A stretch of 11,009 nucleotides of DNA from an uncultured Collinsella sp. (GCA_937958315.1 CALFGH010000178.1:1-11009); one strand, 5' to 3'. Positions 1 through 7,356 are shown, numbered from the stretch's first letter. Program-made: numbers and translations. The notes: generated from the letters alone by a model not told the origin.

Positions 1-296
1 GCACCCGGCCAGCGGCGGCGGACGGAATCGAGCGCCAGCGCCAGATCGGTATAGTCCTTGTAGGGGTTATGGCGCTCCACCTCAAAGGCTTCGGCGGCAT
101 CAACCAGCGCGCGACCAGCGTCGCTCACCGTGTCGGCATCCCCTACATACACGTCGCAGGTCAGCCCCGCACCCAGCAGCGCGTCGAGCCCGCGGTCCAC
201 GGCGACAACGTGGTCGCACTCCCCCGCCAGTTGACGCAACAGATCCGCGCTGGCCACCACGGGCGAGCCACAGACCACCAATACCTTGCAAGCCAC
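1..296 (-). CDS. thiN: Thiamine pyrophosphokinase, N-terminal part (runs off the window)
   Basis: Transfers pyrophosphate from ATP to thiamine to give thiamine diphosphate, a cytosolic cofactor step. Only about 98 residues are inside the window. Reading the minus strand from a GTG at 296 gives a Rossmann-like start (VLVVCGSP), then AVDRGLDALLGAGLTCDVYV and GDADT at residues 52-56. These match the family's A-D-G-G-x-D...P-D-x-x-x-G-D-x-D-S pattern. KDYTD at 80-84 matches the family's K-D-x-T-D motif. The GTG is favoured because the stop codon of the upstream HAD gene lies in the same frame only three codons before it, leaving little room for another start; AGGCGAG just upstream is a weak ribosome site. 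The 9-base gap to the HAD gene suggests co-transcription and translational coupling. Family assignment rests on motif memory. The catalytic C-terminal half is not visible. Confidence 0.8.
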   Translation of the reverse strand, partial: MACKVLVVCGSPVVASADLLRQLAGECDHVVAVDRGLDALLGAGLTCDVYVGDADTVSDAGRALVDAAEAFEVERHNPYKDYTDLALALDSVRRRWPG

Positions 297-305
297 AGCT
301 CTCGC

Positions 306-995
306 CTATCCCTCAATCGAAAGCACGCGGGCCAGATCCAGGTCCTCATAGCTATCGATAAAGATGTCGCAGTTGTCGCGAACCTCGTCGCGCTTCATGC
401 GACCGTGCGGGTCATAGATGCCCACGCGCTTAAAGCCGGCAGTGCCAGAGCTCTTAAGGCCAAAGACGGCGTCCTCAAACACCCATGCACGCTCAAACTG
501 GTGCCCGTGACGCTCCTCTAGGCGGCGCAGCGCCAGCTCATAAACGTCGGGAAACTGCTTGGAGCGCCCCGCCTCGCCCGTGGTGGTAATAAACTCCATG
601 TAGGCATCGAGACCGGCGCCCGCAAGCGCAGACGTAACCAGCTCGGCTGGCGTGGACGTGGCAACGCACATGGCAATGCCGGCCTCCTGCGCCTGCTTCA
701 AAAATGCAAGCAGGCCCTCGCGCGGCGGCACCTTGGAGTAGCCATCGATCAGGATGTCGCTCAACTCGCGGTAGAGCTCCTCGCCATTTGTGCCAATGCC
801 CCAGATATCGTGGTAGGCCTGGCACTCGTCTTCGAGCGACAAATGCTCAAACTGGGCAAAATCGTCGACCGTCACGTCAACCCCGTGGCGGTGCAATAAC
901 TCGGGCTGGGCATAGGCCCAAACGGGGGTGCTATTAACCAGCGTGCCGTCGCAATCGAAAATAAAAGCAACACTTGGGGCAGCGATGCGGTCCAT
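306..995 (-). CDS. HAD-superfamily hydrolase, subfamily IA (beta-phosphoglucomutase / sugar-phosphatase like)
   Basis: A 229-residue cytosolic phosphohydrolase or phosphomutase of the haloacid dehalogenase fold. All four HAD motifs are visible: DCDGT at residues 14-18 (nucleophile Asp14, acid/base Asp16), the Thr113/Ser114 region in VATSTP, Lys146 in GRSKQFPDVY, and the metal-binding Glu174-Asp175 in VFEDAVFGLKS. An alpha-helical cap lies between motifs I and II, as in beta-phosphoglucomutase and 2-deoxyglucose-6-phosphatase relatives. I start at the ATG at 995, because AAAGG lies about 8 bases upstream; the frame stays open to a TTG at 1016 without a better ribosome site. It is transcribed divergently from glgB and shares its control region, so a sugar-phosphate substrate is plausible. 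The exact substrate cannot be read from sequence. Its 3' end is 9 bases from the thiamine pyrophosphokinase start, so a role in thiamine or other phosphate-ester metabolism is equally possible. Confidence 0.85.
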   Translation of the reverse strand: MDRIAAPSVAFIFDCDGTLVNSTPVWAYAQPELLHRHGVDVTVDDFAQFEHLSLEDECQAYHDIWGIGTNGEELYRELSDILIDGYSKVPPREGLLAFLKQAQEAGIAMCVATSTPAELVTSALAGAGLDAYMEFITTTGEAGRSKQFPDVYELALRRLEERHGHQFERAWVFEDAVFGLKSSGTAGFKRVGIYDPHGRMKRDEVRDNCDIFIDSYEDLDLARVLSIEG

Positions 996-1017
996 AAACG
1001 AGCCTTTCAATGTCAAA

Positions 1018-1049
1018 TGGTAAACAACCTGCTAAAAACGTTTTACCAA
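1018..1049. promoter_or_regulatory. Candidate operator: TGGTAAAC and GTTTTACCA half-sites with a CG-centred AAAACGTTTT
   Basis: TGGTAAAC at 1018-1025 faces GTTTTACCA at 1040-1048. The second half-site includes a perfect 10-base palindrome, AAAACGTTTT (1035-1044). CG-centred A/T palindromes are typical of LacI/GalR-family operators, a family that often controls maltose and glucan genes. The site lies just upstream of the HAD gene start. It resembles the sites at 1080-1105 and in the last 60 bases of the window. The regulator is not in the window, so its identity is inference. Confidence 0.5.
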
Positions 1050-1079
1050 ACGTCAACCCAACTATCTTGAAACCCTAAT

Positions 1080-1105
1080 TGGTAAAACTGTCAAGAGTTT
1101 TACCA
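1080..1105. promoter_or_regulatory. Perfect 10-bp inverted repeat in the divergent control region (candidate operator)
   Basis: TGGTAAAACT at 1080-1089 and AGTTTTACCA at 1096-1105 are exact inverted repeats separated by six bases. There is no T-tract on either side, so this is not a terminator. It lies between the HAD gene and glgB, and its right arm overlaps a candidate -35 box for glgB (1100-1105). That is the expected arrangement for a repressor site. A perfect TTGACA also lies on the minus strand across the spacer (1094 down to 1089). Confidence 0.6.
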
Positions 1106-1129
1106 TCGCAATTCTGCCAGTGGTATAAA
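1100..1129 (+). promoter_or_regulatory. Candidate promoter of the glycogen operon
   Basis: A -10-like TATAAA at 1124-1129 (5 of 6 to consensus) lies 18 bases after TTACCA at 1100-1105 (4 of 6 to TTGACA). This would start transcription near 1136 and give a leader of about 200 bases before glgB. The -35 box overlaps the right arm of the palindrome at 1080-1105. It is the best sigma-70-type pair I find in the interval, but the -35 box is weak. Confidence 0.4.
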
Positions 1130-1206
1130 CATGGCGCTTACCGATTAAACGCCCCCGCAAATCCTCTTTCGTCCATAAAAGTAACGTACAGGTGTTATCG
1201 TAGTTT

Positions 1207-1321
1207 TTGCCGAAAGTTCCACCGAGCACGCGAGGTGGAACGAATCATAGAGCTTTCGCCGTCCCTTCGATTCGTGCAGCCTTGGACCTTTCGCATCTAG
1301 TCACCAAGGCAACACGCTGCC
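1207..1321 (+). other. Structured leader upstream of glgB (several inverted repeats)
   Basis: Within about 115 bases there are three perfect inverted repeats: GTTCCACC 1216-1223 with GGTGGAAC 1234-1241; ACGAATC 1240-1246 with GATTCGT 1269-1275; and GCCTTGG 1279-1285 with CCAAGGC 1304-1310. The first two overlap by two bases. CGAAAG 1211-1216 can also pair with CTTTCG 1253-1258. The glgB frame is open through here from an ATG at 1207, but no ribosome site precedes that ATG and the encoded residues do not resemble a branching enzyme. I therefore read it as untranslated leader. The rest of the 996-1341 interval holds the operator and promoter sites listed and nothing else I recognise. Confidence 0.4.
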
Positions 1322-1341
1322 GCGTCATGATGGGATCAAAC

Positions 1342-3576
1342 GTGAGCGATACAAAGCTAAAGCCAGCAACTAAAAAGCCTGCTACCCGTAAAGCCGCCCC
1401 GCACGCGCCGGAGCTCACCAAGGACGATGTCTACCTGTTTGGCATCGGTACGTGGGAGCGCAGTTGGGAAAAGATGGGCGCGCACCCCGACACGCAGAAC
1501 CGTACGCGCGGCTGGCGTTTTTGCGTTTGGGCGCCCGACGTAAAGAGCGTCCATGTCATTGGCGAATTTAACGACTGGGATGAGCAGGCCAACCCGCTGG
1601 TGCCCGTGCATACGAGCTCTATTTGGGAAGGCTTTATTCCTGGCGCCGAGCAGGGTCAGCTCTATAAATATCTCATCGAGACCAACGAGGGCGAAAAGCT
1701 CTACAAGGCCGATCCGTACGCCTTTAAGGCCGAGTGCCCTCCGGGGACGGCGAGCGCGCTGTGGACCCTCGATGGCTACCAGTGGAACGACGCCGCGTGG
1801 CTCAAGCGCCGCGCCGGCCACAATCACATGTCGCAGCCCCTTAACATCTACGAGGTGCATATTGGATCGTGGAAGCGCCACGGCGACGCGCCGCAGGGCG
1901 AACCCGACGAGTACGGCAATTACCCCGGCCCCATGGATCCCTTCCCCGCGCAGCGAGGTGAGTTTTACACCTATGACGACCTGTCGGTGGAGCTCGTGGA
2001 CTACGTCCGCGACATGGGCTATACGCATATCGAAGTCATGCCGCTTATGGAGCATCCCTTCGATGGCTCCTGGGGCTACCAGACGACCGGCTACTACGCC
2101 GCCACGTCACGCTACGGCAACCCGCAGCAGCTCATGCACTTTATCGATGCATGCCACGAGGCAGGCATTGGCGTGATCATGGACTGGGTGCCCGGCGGTT
2201 TTTGCGCCGACTCCCACGGCCTTGCTACCTTTAACGGCCACATGCTGTTTGAGCACGAGATTCACCCCAACTGGGGCACGCACAAGTTTGACTTCGCTCG
2301 CGGCGAGGTCCGCTCCTTCCTGGTCTCAAACGTGCTGTACTGGCTCGAGAACTTCCACGTGGACGGTATTCGCATGGACGGCGTATCCAGCATGCTGTAC
2401 CTCAACTTTGGCATTGATGATCCCGGCCAAAAGAAGTTCAACAAGTACGGTACCGAGGAGGATCTGGACGCCAGCGCGTTTATTCGCCAGGTCAACTGCG
2501 CCGTGGAGGCGCACTACCCCGACGTGATGATGATGGCCGAGGAGTCCACTGCGTGGCCGCTCGTGACCTATCCGCCGCAGGATGGCGGCTTGGGCTTCCA
2601 CTACAAGTGGGACATGGGCTGGATGAATGACACCCTGCACTACATGCAGACCGATTTTCCGTGGCGCCCCGGCAACCACGGGCTGCTCACGTTCTCCATT
2701 ATGTATGCCTTTACCGAGAACTTTATTTGCCCACTCAGCCACGACGAGGTCGTGCACGGCAAGTGCTCGCTCATCGGCCGCATGCCGGGCGACTGGTGGC
2801 GCCAGTTTGCCGGCCTGCGCACGCTGGCCTTCTACCAGATGACGCACCCCGGCGCCAAGCTCAACTTTATGGGCAACGAGATCGGCCAGTTTATTGAGTG
2901 GCGCTATTACGAGTCCATCCAGTGGTTCCTGACCGAGGAGTACGAGACCCACAAGCATCATCAGGCGTTTATCAAGGCGCTCAACCACCTGTACACCGCC
3001 GAGCCTGCCCTATACGAGCGCGGCTATACCGACGACGGATTTACCTGGATCGATGCGGACAACTCCAAGCAGTCCATCGTGAGCTTTGTGCGCCAGGGCG
3101 AGGACATCGACGACGACCTGGTGATCCTGATCAACTTTGACCCGGCGAGCTACGAGAGCTTCCGCGTGGGCGTGCCGCGCGAGGGCGACTGGGAGGTCAT
3201 CTTTGACTCCGACCGTCCCGAGTTTGGCGGCAGCGGATACGCCGGCGAGGAGCCCTACACCTGCTCGAGCGAGCCCTATCCCTGGAACGGGCAGATGGAC
3301 TCCATCGAGATTAAGGTGCCCGGCCTGGCAGGCGTGGTGCTTAAGCGCCGCGGCCCCAGCAGCTATAAACCGCCCGTGGTTGAGGAGCCCAAGAAGGCGA
3401 CGCGTAAGCGCACGTCCTCGGTGAAGCCCAAGGCCGCGGCTGCTAAGAAGGCTCCGGTTAAGGCGAAGGCTGCCAAGGCTTCAGCCAAGTCCACCACGGC
3501 CAAGAAGGCGGCCACAAAAAAGGCTGCTCCCAAGGCCAAGACGGCTGCTGTTAAGGCTCCTGCCAAGAAACCGTAA
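1342..3576 (+). CDS. glgB: 1,4-alpha-glucan branching enzyme GlgB with a Lys/Ala-rich C-terminal tail
   Basis: Cuts an alpha-1,4-glucan chain and rejoins it by an alpha-1,6 link, creating glycogen branches. About 744 residues, close to the usual 630-730 plus a tail. Order: a short Lys/Pro/Ala-rich N-terminus, a CBM48 domain (about 54-155, GWRFCVWAPDVKSVHVIGEF), a GH13 barrel starting near IYEVHIGSWKR (about 170), an all-beta C-terminal domain to about 672, then a basic tail. Catalytic residues visible: nucleophile Asp346 (GIRMDGVSSM), acid/base Glu400 (MAEEST), and His467-Asp468 (PLSHDEVVHG). Odd: region I reads DWVPGGF (281-287), with Gly286 where family members have His (E. coli DWVPGHF), and the usual Ala after the nucleophile is Gly347. 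Start chosen: GTG at 1342, six bases after GGGA; in-frame ATGs at 1327 and 1330 lack a ribosome site. First gene of the operon, 93 bases before glgP. The family is certain; exact start and full activity are less so. Confidence 0.95.
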   Translation: MSDTKLKPATKKPATRKAAPHAPELTKDDVYLFGIGTWERSWEKMGAHPDTQNRTRGWRFCVWAPDVKSVHVIGEFNDWDEQANPLVPVHTSSIWEGFIPGAEQGQLYKYLIETNEGEKLYKADPYAFKAECPPGTASALWTLDGYQWNDAAWLKRRAGHNHMSQPLNIYEVHIGSWKRHGDAPQGEPDEYGNYPGPMDPFPAQRGEFYTYDDLSVELVDYVRDMGYTHIEVMPLMEHPFDGSWGYQTTGYYAATSRYGNPQQLMHFIDACHEAGIGVIMDWVPGGFCADSHGLATFNGHMLFEHEIHPNWGTHKFDFARGEVRSFLVSNVLYWLENFHVDGIRMDGVSSMLYLNFGIDDPGQKKFNKYGTEEDLDASAFIRQVNCAVEAHYPDVMMMAEESTAWPLVTYPPQDGGLGFHYKWDMGWMNDTLHYMQTDFPWRPGNHGLLTFSIMYAFTENFICPLSHDEVVHGKCSLIGRMPGDWWRQFAGLRTLAFYQMTHPGAKLNFMGNEIGQFIEWRYYESIQWFLTEEYETHKHHQAFIKALNHLYTAEPALYERGYTDDGFTWIDADNSKQSIVSFVRQGEDIDDDLVILINFDPASYESFRVGVPREGDWEVIFDSDRPEFGGSGYAGEEPYTCSSEPYPWNGQMDSIEIKVPGLAGVVLKRRGPSSYKPPVVEEPKKATRKRTSSVKPKAAAAKKAPVKAKAAKASAKSTTAKKAATKKAAPKAKTAAVKAPAKKP
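3367..3573 (+). other. Histone-H1-like Lys/Ala tail of GlgB
   Basis: The last roughly 69 residues (about 676-744) follow the final beta strand (GVVLKRRGP). They are nearly all Lys, Ala, Thr, Pro, Ser and Val, with short AAKKA, KKAAPKAK and PAKKP runs. A TRKRT motif occurs at residues 687-691. Ordinary branching enzymes end at the beta domain. The region is probably disordered and strongly cationic. It resembles the longer tail of GlgA in this operon. Confidence 0.85.
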
Positions 3577-3601
3577 CAAAACCGTTACAGCTGTAATTAC
3601 C

Positions 3602-3668
3602 CGCCCCGACGGGGCGTAGGATACAAGTCATAACCGTTCCGGGAGAATCATCCCCGGGGGAAGGAACG
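3602..3668 (+). promoter_or_regulatory. glgB-glgP intergenic hairpins, the second covering the glgP ribosome site
   Basis: CGCCCC 3602-3607 pairs with GGGGCG 3611-3616 in a tight hairpin with no T-tract, so termination is unlikely. CGTTCC 3635-3640 can pair with GGAACG 3663-3668, and inside it GGGA 3641-3644 with TCCC 3651-3654. The right arm overlaps the glgP Shine-Dalgarno sequence (GGAAGGA, ending at 3665, just before the ATG at 3670), so folding could hide the start. A TAGGAT at 3617-3622 resembles a -10 box but has no convincing -35 partner. Confidence 0.4.
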
Positions 3669-3669
3669 T

Positions 3670-6096
3670 ATGAATAAGATCTTCGACAACAAGCAGGAGT
3701 TTACCGAACTCTATCGCGATGCCGTCATGAGCATCAGCGGCAAGAGCGTCGAGGCCGCCAGCGACCTCGACCGCTTCAACGCCCTGGCCAAGCTCGTGGC
3801 CGAGAAGGCCCGCACCGTTGCCACCAAGAGCGACGCCCGCGCCACCGCCGAGGGCAAGAAGCGCGTGTACTACTTCTCTATCGAGTTTTTGATCGGCCGC
3901 CTGCTCGACAACTACCTGCTCAACTTTGGCGTGCGCGATATGGTCGCCGAGGCACTCGACGACATGGGCTTCGACTTGTCCGTCATCGAGAATCAGGAGC
4001 CCGATCCGGCGCTGGGCAACGGTGGCCTGGGCCGTCTTGCCGCATGCTTCCTGGATTCCATGGCAGCCGAGGGCATCGCCGGCTACGGCAACGGTATGCG
4101 CTACCGCTACGGCCTGTTTAAGCAGGAGATCATCAACGGCAGCCAGGTCGAGGCCACCGACGAGTGGCTCACCCACGGCTATCCCTGGGAGGTCCGCCGT
4201 CAGGACAAGGCCGTGACCATCAAGTTTGGTGGCCATGTTGAGGGCTTTGAGGAGAACGGCCGCACGTTCTACCGCACGGTGGACACGCAGGACATCCTGG
4301 CCGTCCCTTATGACATCCCCGTGGTGGGCTATGCCGGCGAGACCGTCAACAAGCTGCGCGTATGGGCCGCCGAGCCGGTCGAGGAGCACTTTGACCTGGA
4401 AGCCTTCAACCGCGGCGACTATGCCCTGGCCGACGCCGAGCGCGCCGAGGCCGAAGCCATCAGCGCCATCCTCTACCCCAACGACGCCGGCGAGCACGGC
4501 CGTCTGCTGCGCCTGAAGCAGGAGTACCTGTTTGTCTCGGCCGGCATCTACAGCCTACTCGACACCTTTGAGAAGGAGCACGGCGAGAACTGGGATCTGC
4601 TGCCGCAGTTTGTTGCCATCCACACCAACGACACGCACCCGGCCATGTGCGGCCCCGAGCTCATGCGCATCCTCATCGACGAGAAGAAGCTCGAGTGGGA
4701 TGACGCCTGGAACATCGTGACGCAGGTCGTGAGCTACACCAACCACACCATCCTGCCCGAGGCCCTGGAGAAGTGGCCCATCGGCATGTTCTCCAAGCTC
4801 CTCCCCCGTGTGTACCAGATCATCGACGAGATCAGCCGTCGTTGGCACGAGTCGTTCGACACCACGCAGGAGGGCTGGCAGGAGCGTCTGCGTCAGACCG
4901 CCATCCTGTGGGACGGCGAGATTCGCATGGCCAACCTGTCCGTGATCTGCAGCCACAGCGTCAACGGCGTGGCCAAGATCCACTCCGACATCATCAAAAA
5001 CATCGTGCTCAAGGACTTCTATGCCCTGACGCCCGAGAAGTTCAACAACAAGACCAACGGCATCTCGCACCGTCGCTTCTTTGCCGAAGCCAACCCCACC
5101 TATGCCAAGCTCGTGACAGAGGCTATTGGCGACGGCTGGCTCAAGGACGCCTTTGAGCTGGAAAAGCTCAAGGAGTTTAAGGACGACACCGAGTTCCTGA
5201 AAGCCGTGGGTGCCTCCAAGCGCGCCAACAAGGAGCGCCTGGCTGCCTACGTTAAGGCCGAGACCGGTCTGGTCATCGATCCCAACACCGTCTTCGATGT
5301 TCAGGTAAAGCGCTTCCACGCCTACAAGCGCCAGCTCATGAACATCATGAAGGTGATGGACATCTACAACCGTCGTATCGCCGATCCCAACTTCCACGTG
5401 ACGCCGACGACCTTCATCTTTAGCGGCAAGGCCGCCTCGAGCTACACCTTCGCCAAGGAGACCATCCGCCTCATTAACTCCGTGGCCGATGTCATCAACA
5501 ACGACCCGCGCGTCAACGAGGTCATGAAGGTCTGCTTTATCCCCAACTTCCGCGTGAGCAACGCCCAGCTCATCTACCCCGCCGCCGAGATCTCGGAGCA
5601 GATCTCCACGGCCGGCAAGGAGGCCTCGGGCACGTCCAACATGAAGCTCATGATGAACGGCGCCATTACGCTGGGCACCCTCGACGGCGCCAACATCGAA
5701 ATCGCCGACCTGGCCGGCCGCGAGAACGAGGCCATCTTTGGCCTGACCGCTCCTGAGGTCGAGCAGCTCTGGGCATCCAACAGCTACTTTGCGTGGGATA
5801 CGCTCAACAACGATCGCGAGCGTCTGGGCCGCGTGATGGACGAGCTCAAGGACAACACGTTTGCGGGTCTTTCGGGCAACTTCGAGAGCATCTACAACGA
5901 GCTCATGAACAACAACGACCCCGACCTGGTCATGGCAGACTTCCGCAGCTACGTGGATGCGTGGGAGAAGCTCACCGGCAGCTATGGCGACCAGGAGACC
6001 TGGAACCGCAAGGCCCTGCTCAACACTGCCTCGAGCGGCTGGTTCTCGAGCGACCGCACCATTCGCGAGTACCGCGACGAGATCTGGCACGCGTAA
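3670..6096 (+). CDS. glgP: Glycogen/maltodextrin phosphorylase GlgP
   Basis: Uses inorganic phosphate and pyridoxal phosphate to release glucose-1-phosphate from the non-reducing ends of alpha-1,4-glucans. It stops near branch points. The 808 residues match the family length (about 800-840). Visible motifs: LGNGGLGRLAACFLDS from residue 115 (glucose/phosphate site glycine loop), VKRFHAYKRQ at 546-555, and the cofactor motif EASGTSNMKLMMNG, whose Lys659 should carry pyridoxal phosphate, followed by TLDGANIEI. No basic tail, unlike GlgB and GlgA. The ATG at 3670 follows a purine-rich GGAAGGA site, but the spacing to the ATG is short (4 bases). Its place between branching enzyme and the ADP-glucose genes makes one operon for storage and mobilisation. 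Maltodextrin versus glycogen preference cannot be told from sequence; the operon context favours glycogen. Confidence 0.97.
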   Translation: MNKIFDNKQEFTELYRDAVMSISGKSVEAASDLDRFNALAKLVAEKARTVATKSDARATAEGKKRVYYFSIEFLIGRLLDNYLLNFGVRDMVAEALDDMGFDLSVIENQEPDPALGNGGLGRLAACFLDSMAAEGIAGYGNGMRYRYGLFKQEIINGSQVEATDEWLTHGYPWEVRRQDKAVTIKFGGHVEGFEENGRTFYRTVDTQDILAVPYDIPVVGYAGETVNKLRVWAAEPVEEHFDLEAFNRGDYALADAERAEAEAISAILYPNDAGEHGRLLRLKQEYLFVSAGIYSLLDTFEKEHGENWDLLPQFVAIHTNDTHPAMCGPELMRILIDEKKLEWDDAWNIVTQVVSYTNHTILPEALEKWPIGMFSKLLPRVYQIIDEISRRWHESFDTTQEGWQERLRQTAILWDGEIRMANLSVICSHSVNGVAKIHSDIIKNIVLKDFYALTPEKFNNKTNGISHRRFFAEANPTYAKLVTEAIGDGWLKDAFELEKLKEFKDDTEFLKAVGASKRANKERLAAYVKAETGLVIDPNTVFDVQVKRFHAYKRQLMNIMKVMDIYNRRIADPNFHVTPTTFIFSGKAASSYTFAKETIRLINSVADVINNDPRVNEVMKVCFIPNFRVSNAQLIYPAAEISEQISTAGKEASGTSNMKLMMNGAITLGTLDGANIEIADLAGRENEAIFGLTAPEVEQLWASNSYFAWDTLNNDRERLGRVMDELKDNTFAGLSGNFESIYNELMNNNDPDLVMADFRSYVDAWEKLTGSYGDQETWNRKALLNTASSGWFSSDRTIREYRDEIWHA

Positions 6097-6133
6097 AGGC
6101 GCGCGAGCTCCCCTATGCCAGCACGGCATTACT

Positions 6134-6164
6134 CGACGGGCGCGACCGAGCGCCGCGCCCGTCG
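6134..6164 (+). other. 11-bp perfect hairpin between glgP and glgC
   Basis: CGACGGGCGCG at 6134-6144 and CGCGCCCGTCG at 6154-6164 are exact inverted repeats with a nine-base loop. No run of T follows (CTAATGGG), so this is not a canonical intrinsic terminator. It could stabilise the upstream message, mark a processing site, or give partial attenuation. It lies 39 bases before the glgC start. Confidence 0.6.
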
Positions 6165-6203
6165 CTAATGGGTTAGGAACATCGATGACAGAAGGAGAAA
6201 TCG

Positions 6204-7352
6204 ATGAGTAAGAAAGAATGCATCGCGATGCTCCTCGCAGGAGGACAGGGCAGCCGATTGGGGGCACTCACCCAAAAGATCGCTAAGCCGGCGGTTAGCT
6301 TTGGTGGCAAGTTCCGCATTATCGACTTTTCGCTCTCCAACTGCTCCAACTCGGGCATCGACACGGTGGGCGTTCTGACGCAGTATCGCCCCTACCTGCT
6401 GCATGCCTATGTGGGCTCCGGCGAGGCCTGGGATCTGGACAGCCGCGACGGCGGCGTGTCGATTCTGCCGCCGTACGAGACGCAGACCGGTGGCGCCTGG
6501 TATGCGGGCACGGCCGACGCCATTACGCAGAACCTGGACTACATCAAGGCCAACGACCCCAAGTACGTCCTGATTCTTTCGGGCGATCACCTGTATCGCA
6601 TGGACTACCGCAAGATGCTCAAGACGCACATTGAGAACAACGCCGACCTCACGGTGAGCGTTATGCCCGTGCCGTGGGAAGAGGCCAGCCGCTTTGGCAT
6701 CCTGACCACCGACCCCGAGGACGGCCGCATCACCAAGTTCACCGAGAAGCCCGATAAGCCCGATTCGAACCTCGCGTCCATGGGCATCTACATCTTCTCG
6801 GCCGACGTGCTGATCGAGGCGCTCGAAGAGGACGCTCTAGAGCAGCGCTCGAGCCACGACTTTGGCAAGGACATCATCCCCAAACTGCTCGGCGAGGGCA
6901 AGCGCCTGTACAGCTACGAGTTCCACGGCTTTTGGAAGGACGTCGGCACCATCGCCAGCTTCCACGAGACCTCGATGGACCTGCTGGGCAACAACCCCGA
7001 GTTCGATTTGTTCGACAAGCACTTCCCCATCATGTCCAACATCACCACGCGTCCGCCGCACTACATTGGCCCGGACGGCCGCCTGGACGACTGCCTGGTC
7101 TCCAACGGCTGCAAGATCTACGGCACCGCTCGCCACTCGATCATTTCGACCGATGTCATCATCGAGGAGCGCGCCGTGGTCGAGGACTCCGTGCTGCTGC
7201 CGGGTGCGCACGTTAAGAGCGGTGCGCACATCTGCCGCGCTATTTTGGGCGAGAACTCCACGGTCGAAGAGGGCGTGAAGCTCGGCTCTGTCGATACCAC
7301 CAAGGATACGGCCGTCGTTGGAAATGACGTCGTTATCGGGAAGGGGGAATGA
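6204..7352 (+). CDS. glgC: Glucose-1-phosphate adenylyltransferase, catalytic subunit GlgC
   Basis: Makes ADP-glucose and pyrophosphate from ATP and glucose-1-phosphate, the committed step of bacterial glycogen synthesis. 382 residues, a normal length for the Gram-positive-type enzyme (E. coli is about 430). The nucleotidyltransferase signature LAGGQGSRLGALT (11-23) with KPAVSFGGKFRIIDF (28-42) is intact. SGDHLYRMDY (126-135) holds the catalytic Asp128, and FTEKP (179-183) forms the sugar-phosphate site. A left-handed beta-helix domain with hexapeptide repeats fills the C-terminus (IIEERAVVEDSVLLPGAHV). The ATG at 6204 follows a strong AAGGAG (6192-6197) with six bases of spacing. Its stop is 4 bases before glgD, indicating coupled translation of the two subunits. 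Confidence 0.97.
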   Translation: MSKKECIAMLLAGGQGSRLGALTQKIAKPAVSFGGKFRIIDFSLSNCSNSGIDTVGVLTQYRPYLLHAYVGSGEAWDLDSRDGGVSILPPYETQTGGAWYAGTADAITQNLDYIKANDPKYVLILSGDHLYRMDYRKMLKTHIENNADLTVSVMPVPWEEASRFGILTTDPEDGRITKFTEKPDKPDSNLASMGIYIFSADVLIEALEEDALEQRSSHDFGKDIIPKLLGEGKRLYSYEFHGFWKDVGTIASFHETSMDLLGNNPEFDLFDKHFPIMSNITTRPPHYIGPDGRLDDCLVSNGCKIYGTARHSIISTDVIIEERAVVEDSVLLPGAHVKSGAHICRAILGENSTVEEGVKLGSVDTTKDTAVVGNDVVIGKGE

Positions 7353-7356
7353 TCCG

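Noticed and set aside
1234..1267. T-box-like pair GGTGGAAC ... CGTCCCT in the glgB leader
   Set aside because: It resembles the antiterminator core, but the conserved ACCGCG after TGGN is missing, pairing with CCCT is imperfect, no specifier stem is visible upstream, and a glucan operon is not a T-box target.
1079..1300. Small open frame of 73 codons in the divergent region
   Set aside because: It starts inside the palindrome without a ribosome site, overlaps the promoter and leader, and shows no protein features.
1207..1341. Upstream start at 1207 that would add 45 residues to GlgB
   Set aside because: No ribosome site before it, residues unlike any branching enzyme, and the stretch is full of inverted repeats that suggest untranslated leader.
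3628..4497. Open frame of 289 codons on the minus strand over the glgP start
   Set aside because: Antisense shadow of glgP; no motif and no context.
6185..6211. Eight-codon open frame overlapping the glgC start
   Set aside because: No ribosome site of its own. It contains the glgC Shine-Dalgarno and probably arises by chance from the duplicated ATCGATGA.
4555..6267. Open frame of 570 codons on the minus strand, opposite glgP
   Set aside because: The plus strand encodes an intact phosphorylase with its cofactor motif. The antisense translation is rich in Val, Leu, Gly and His with no recognisable domain, and it has no convincing ribosome site.
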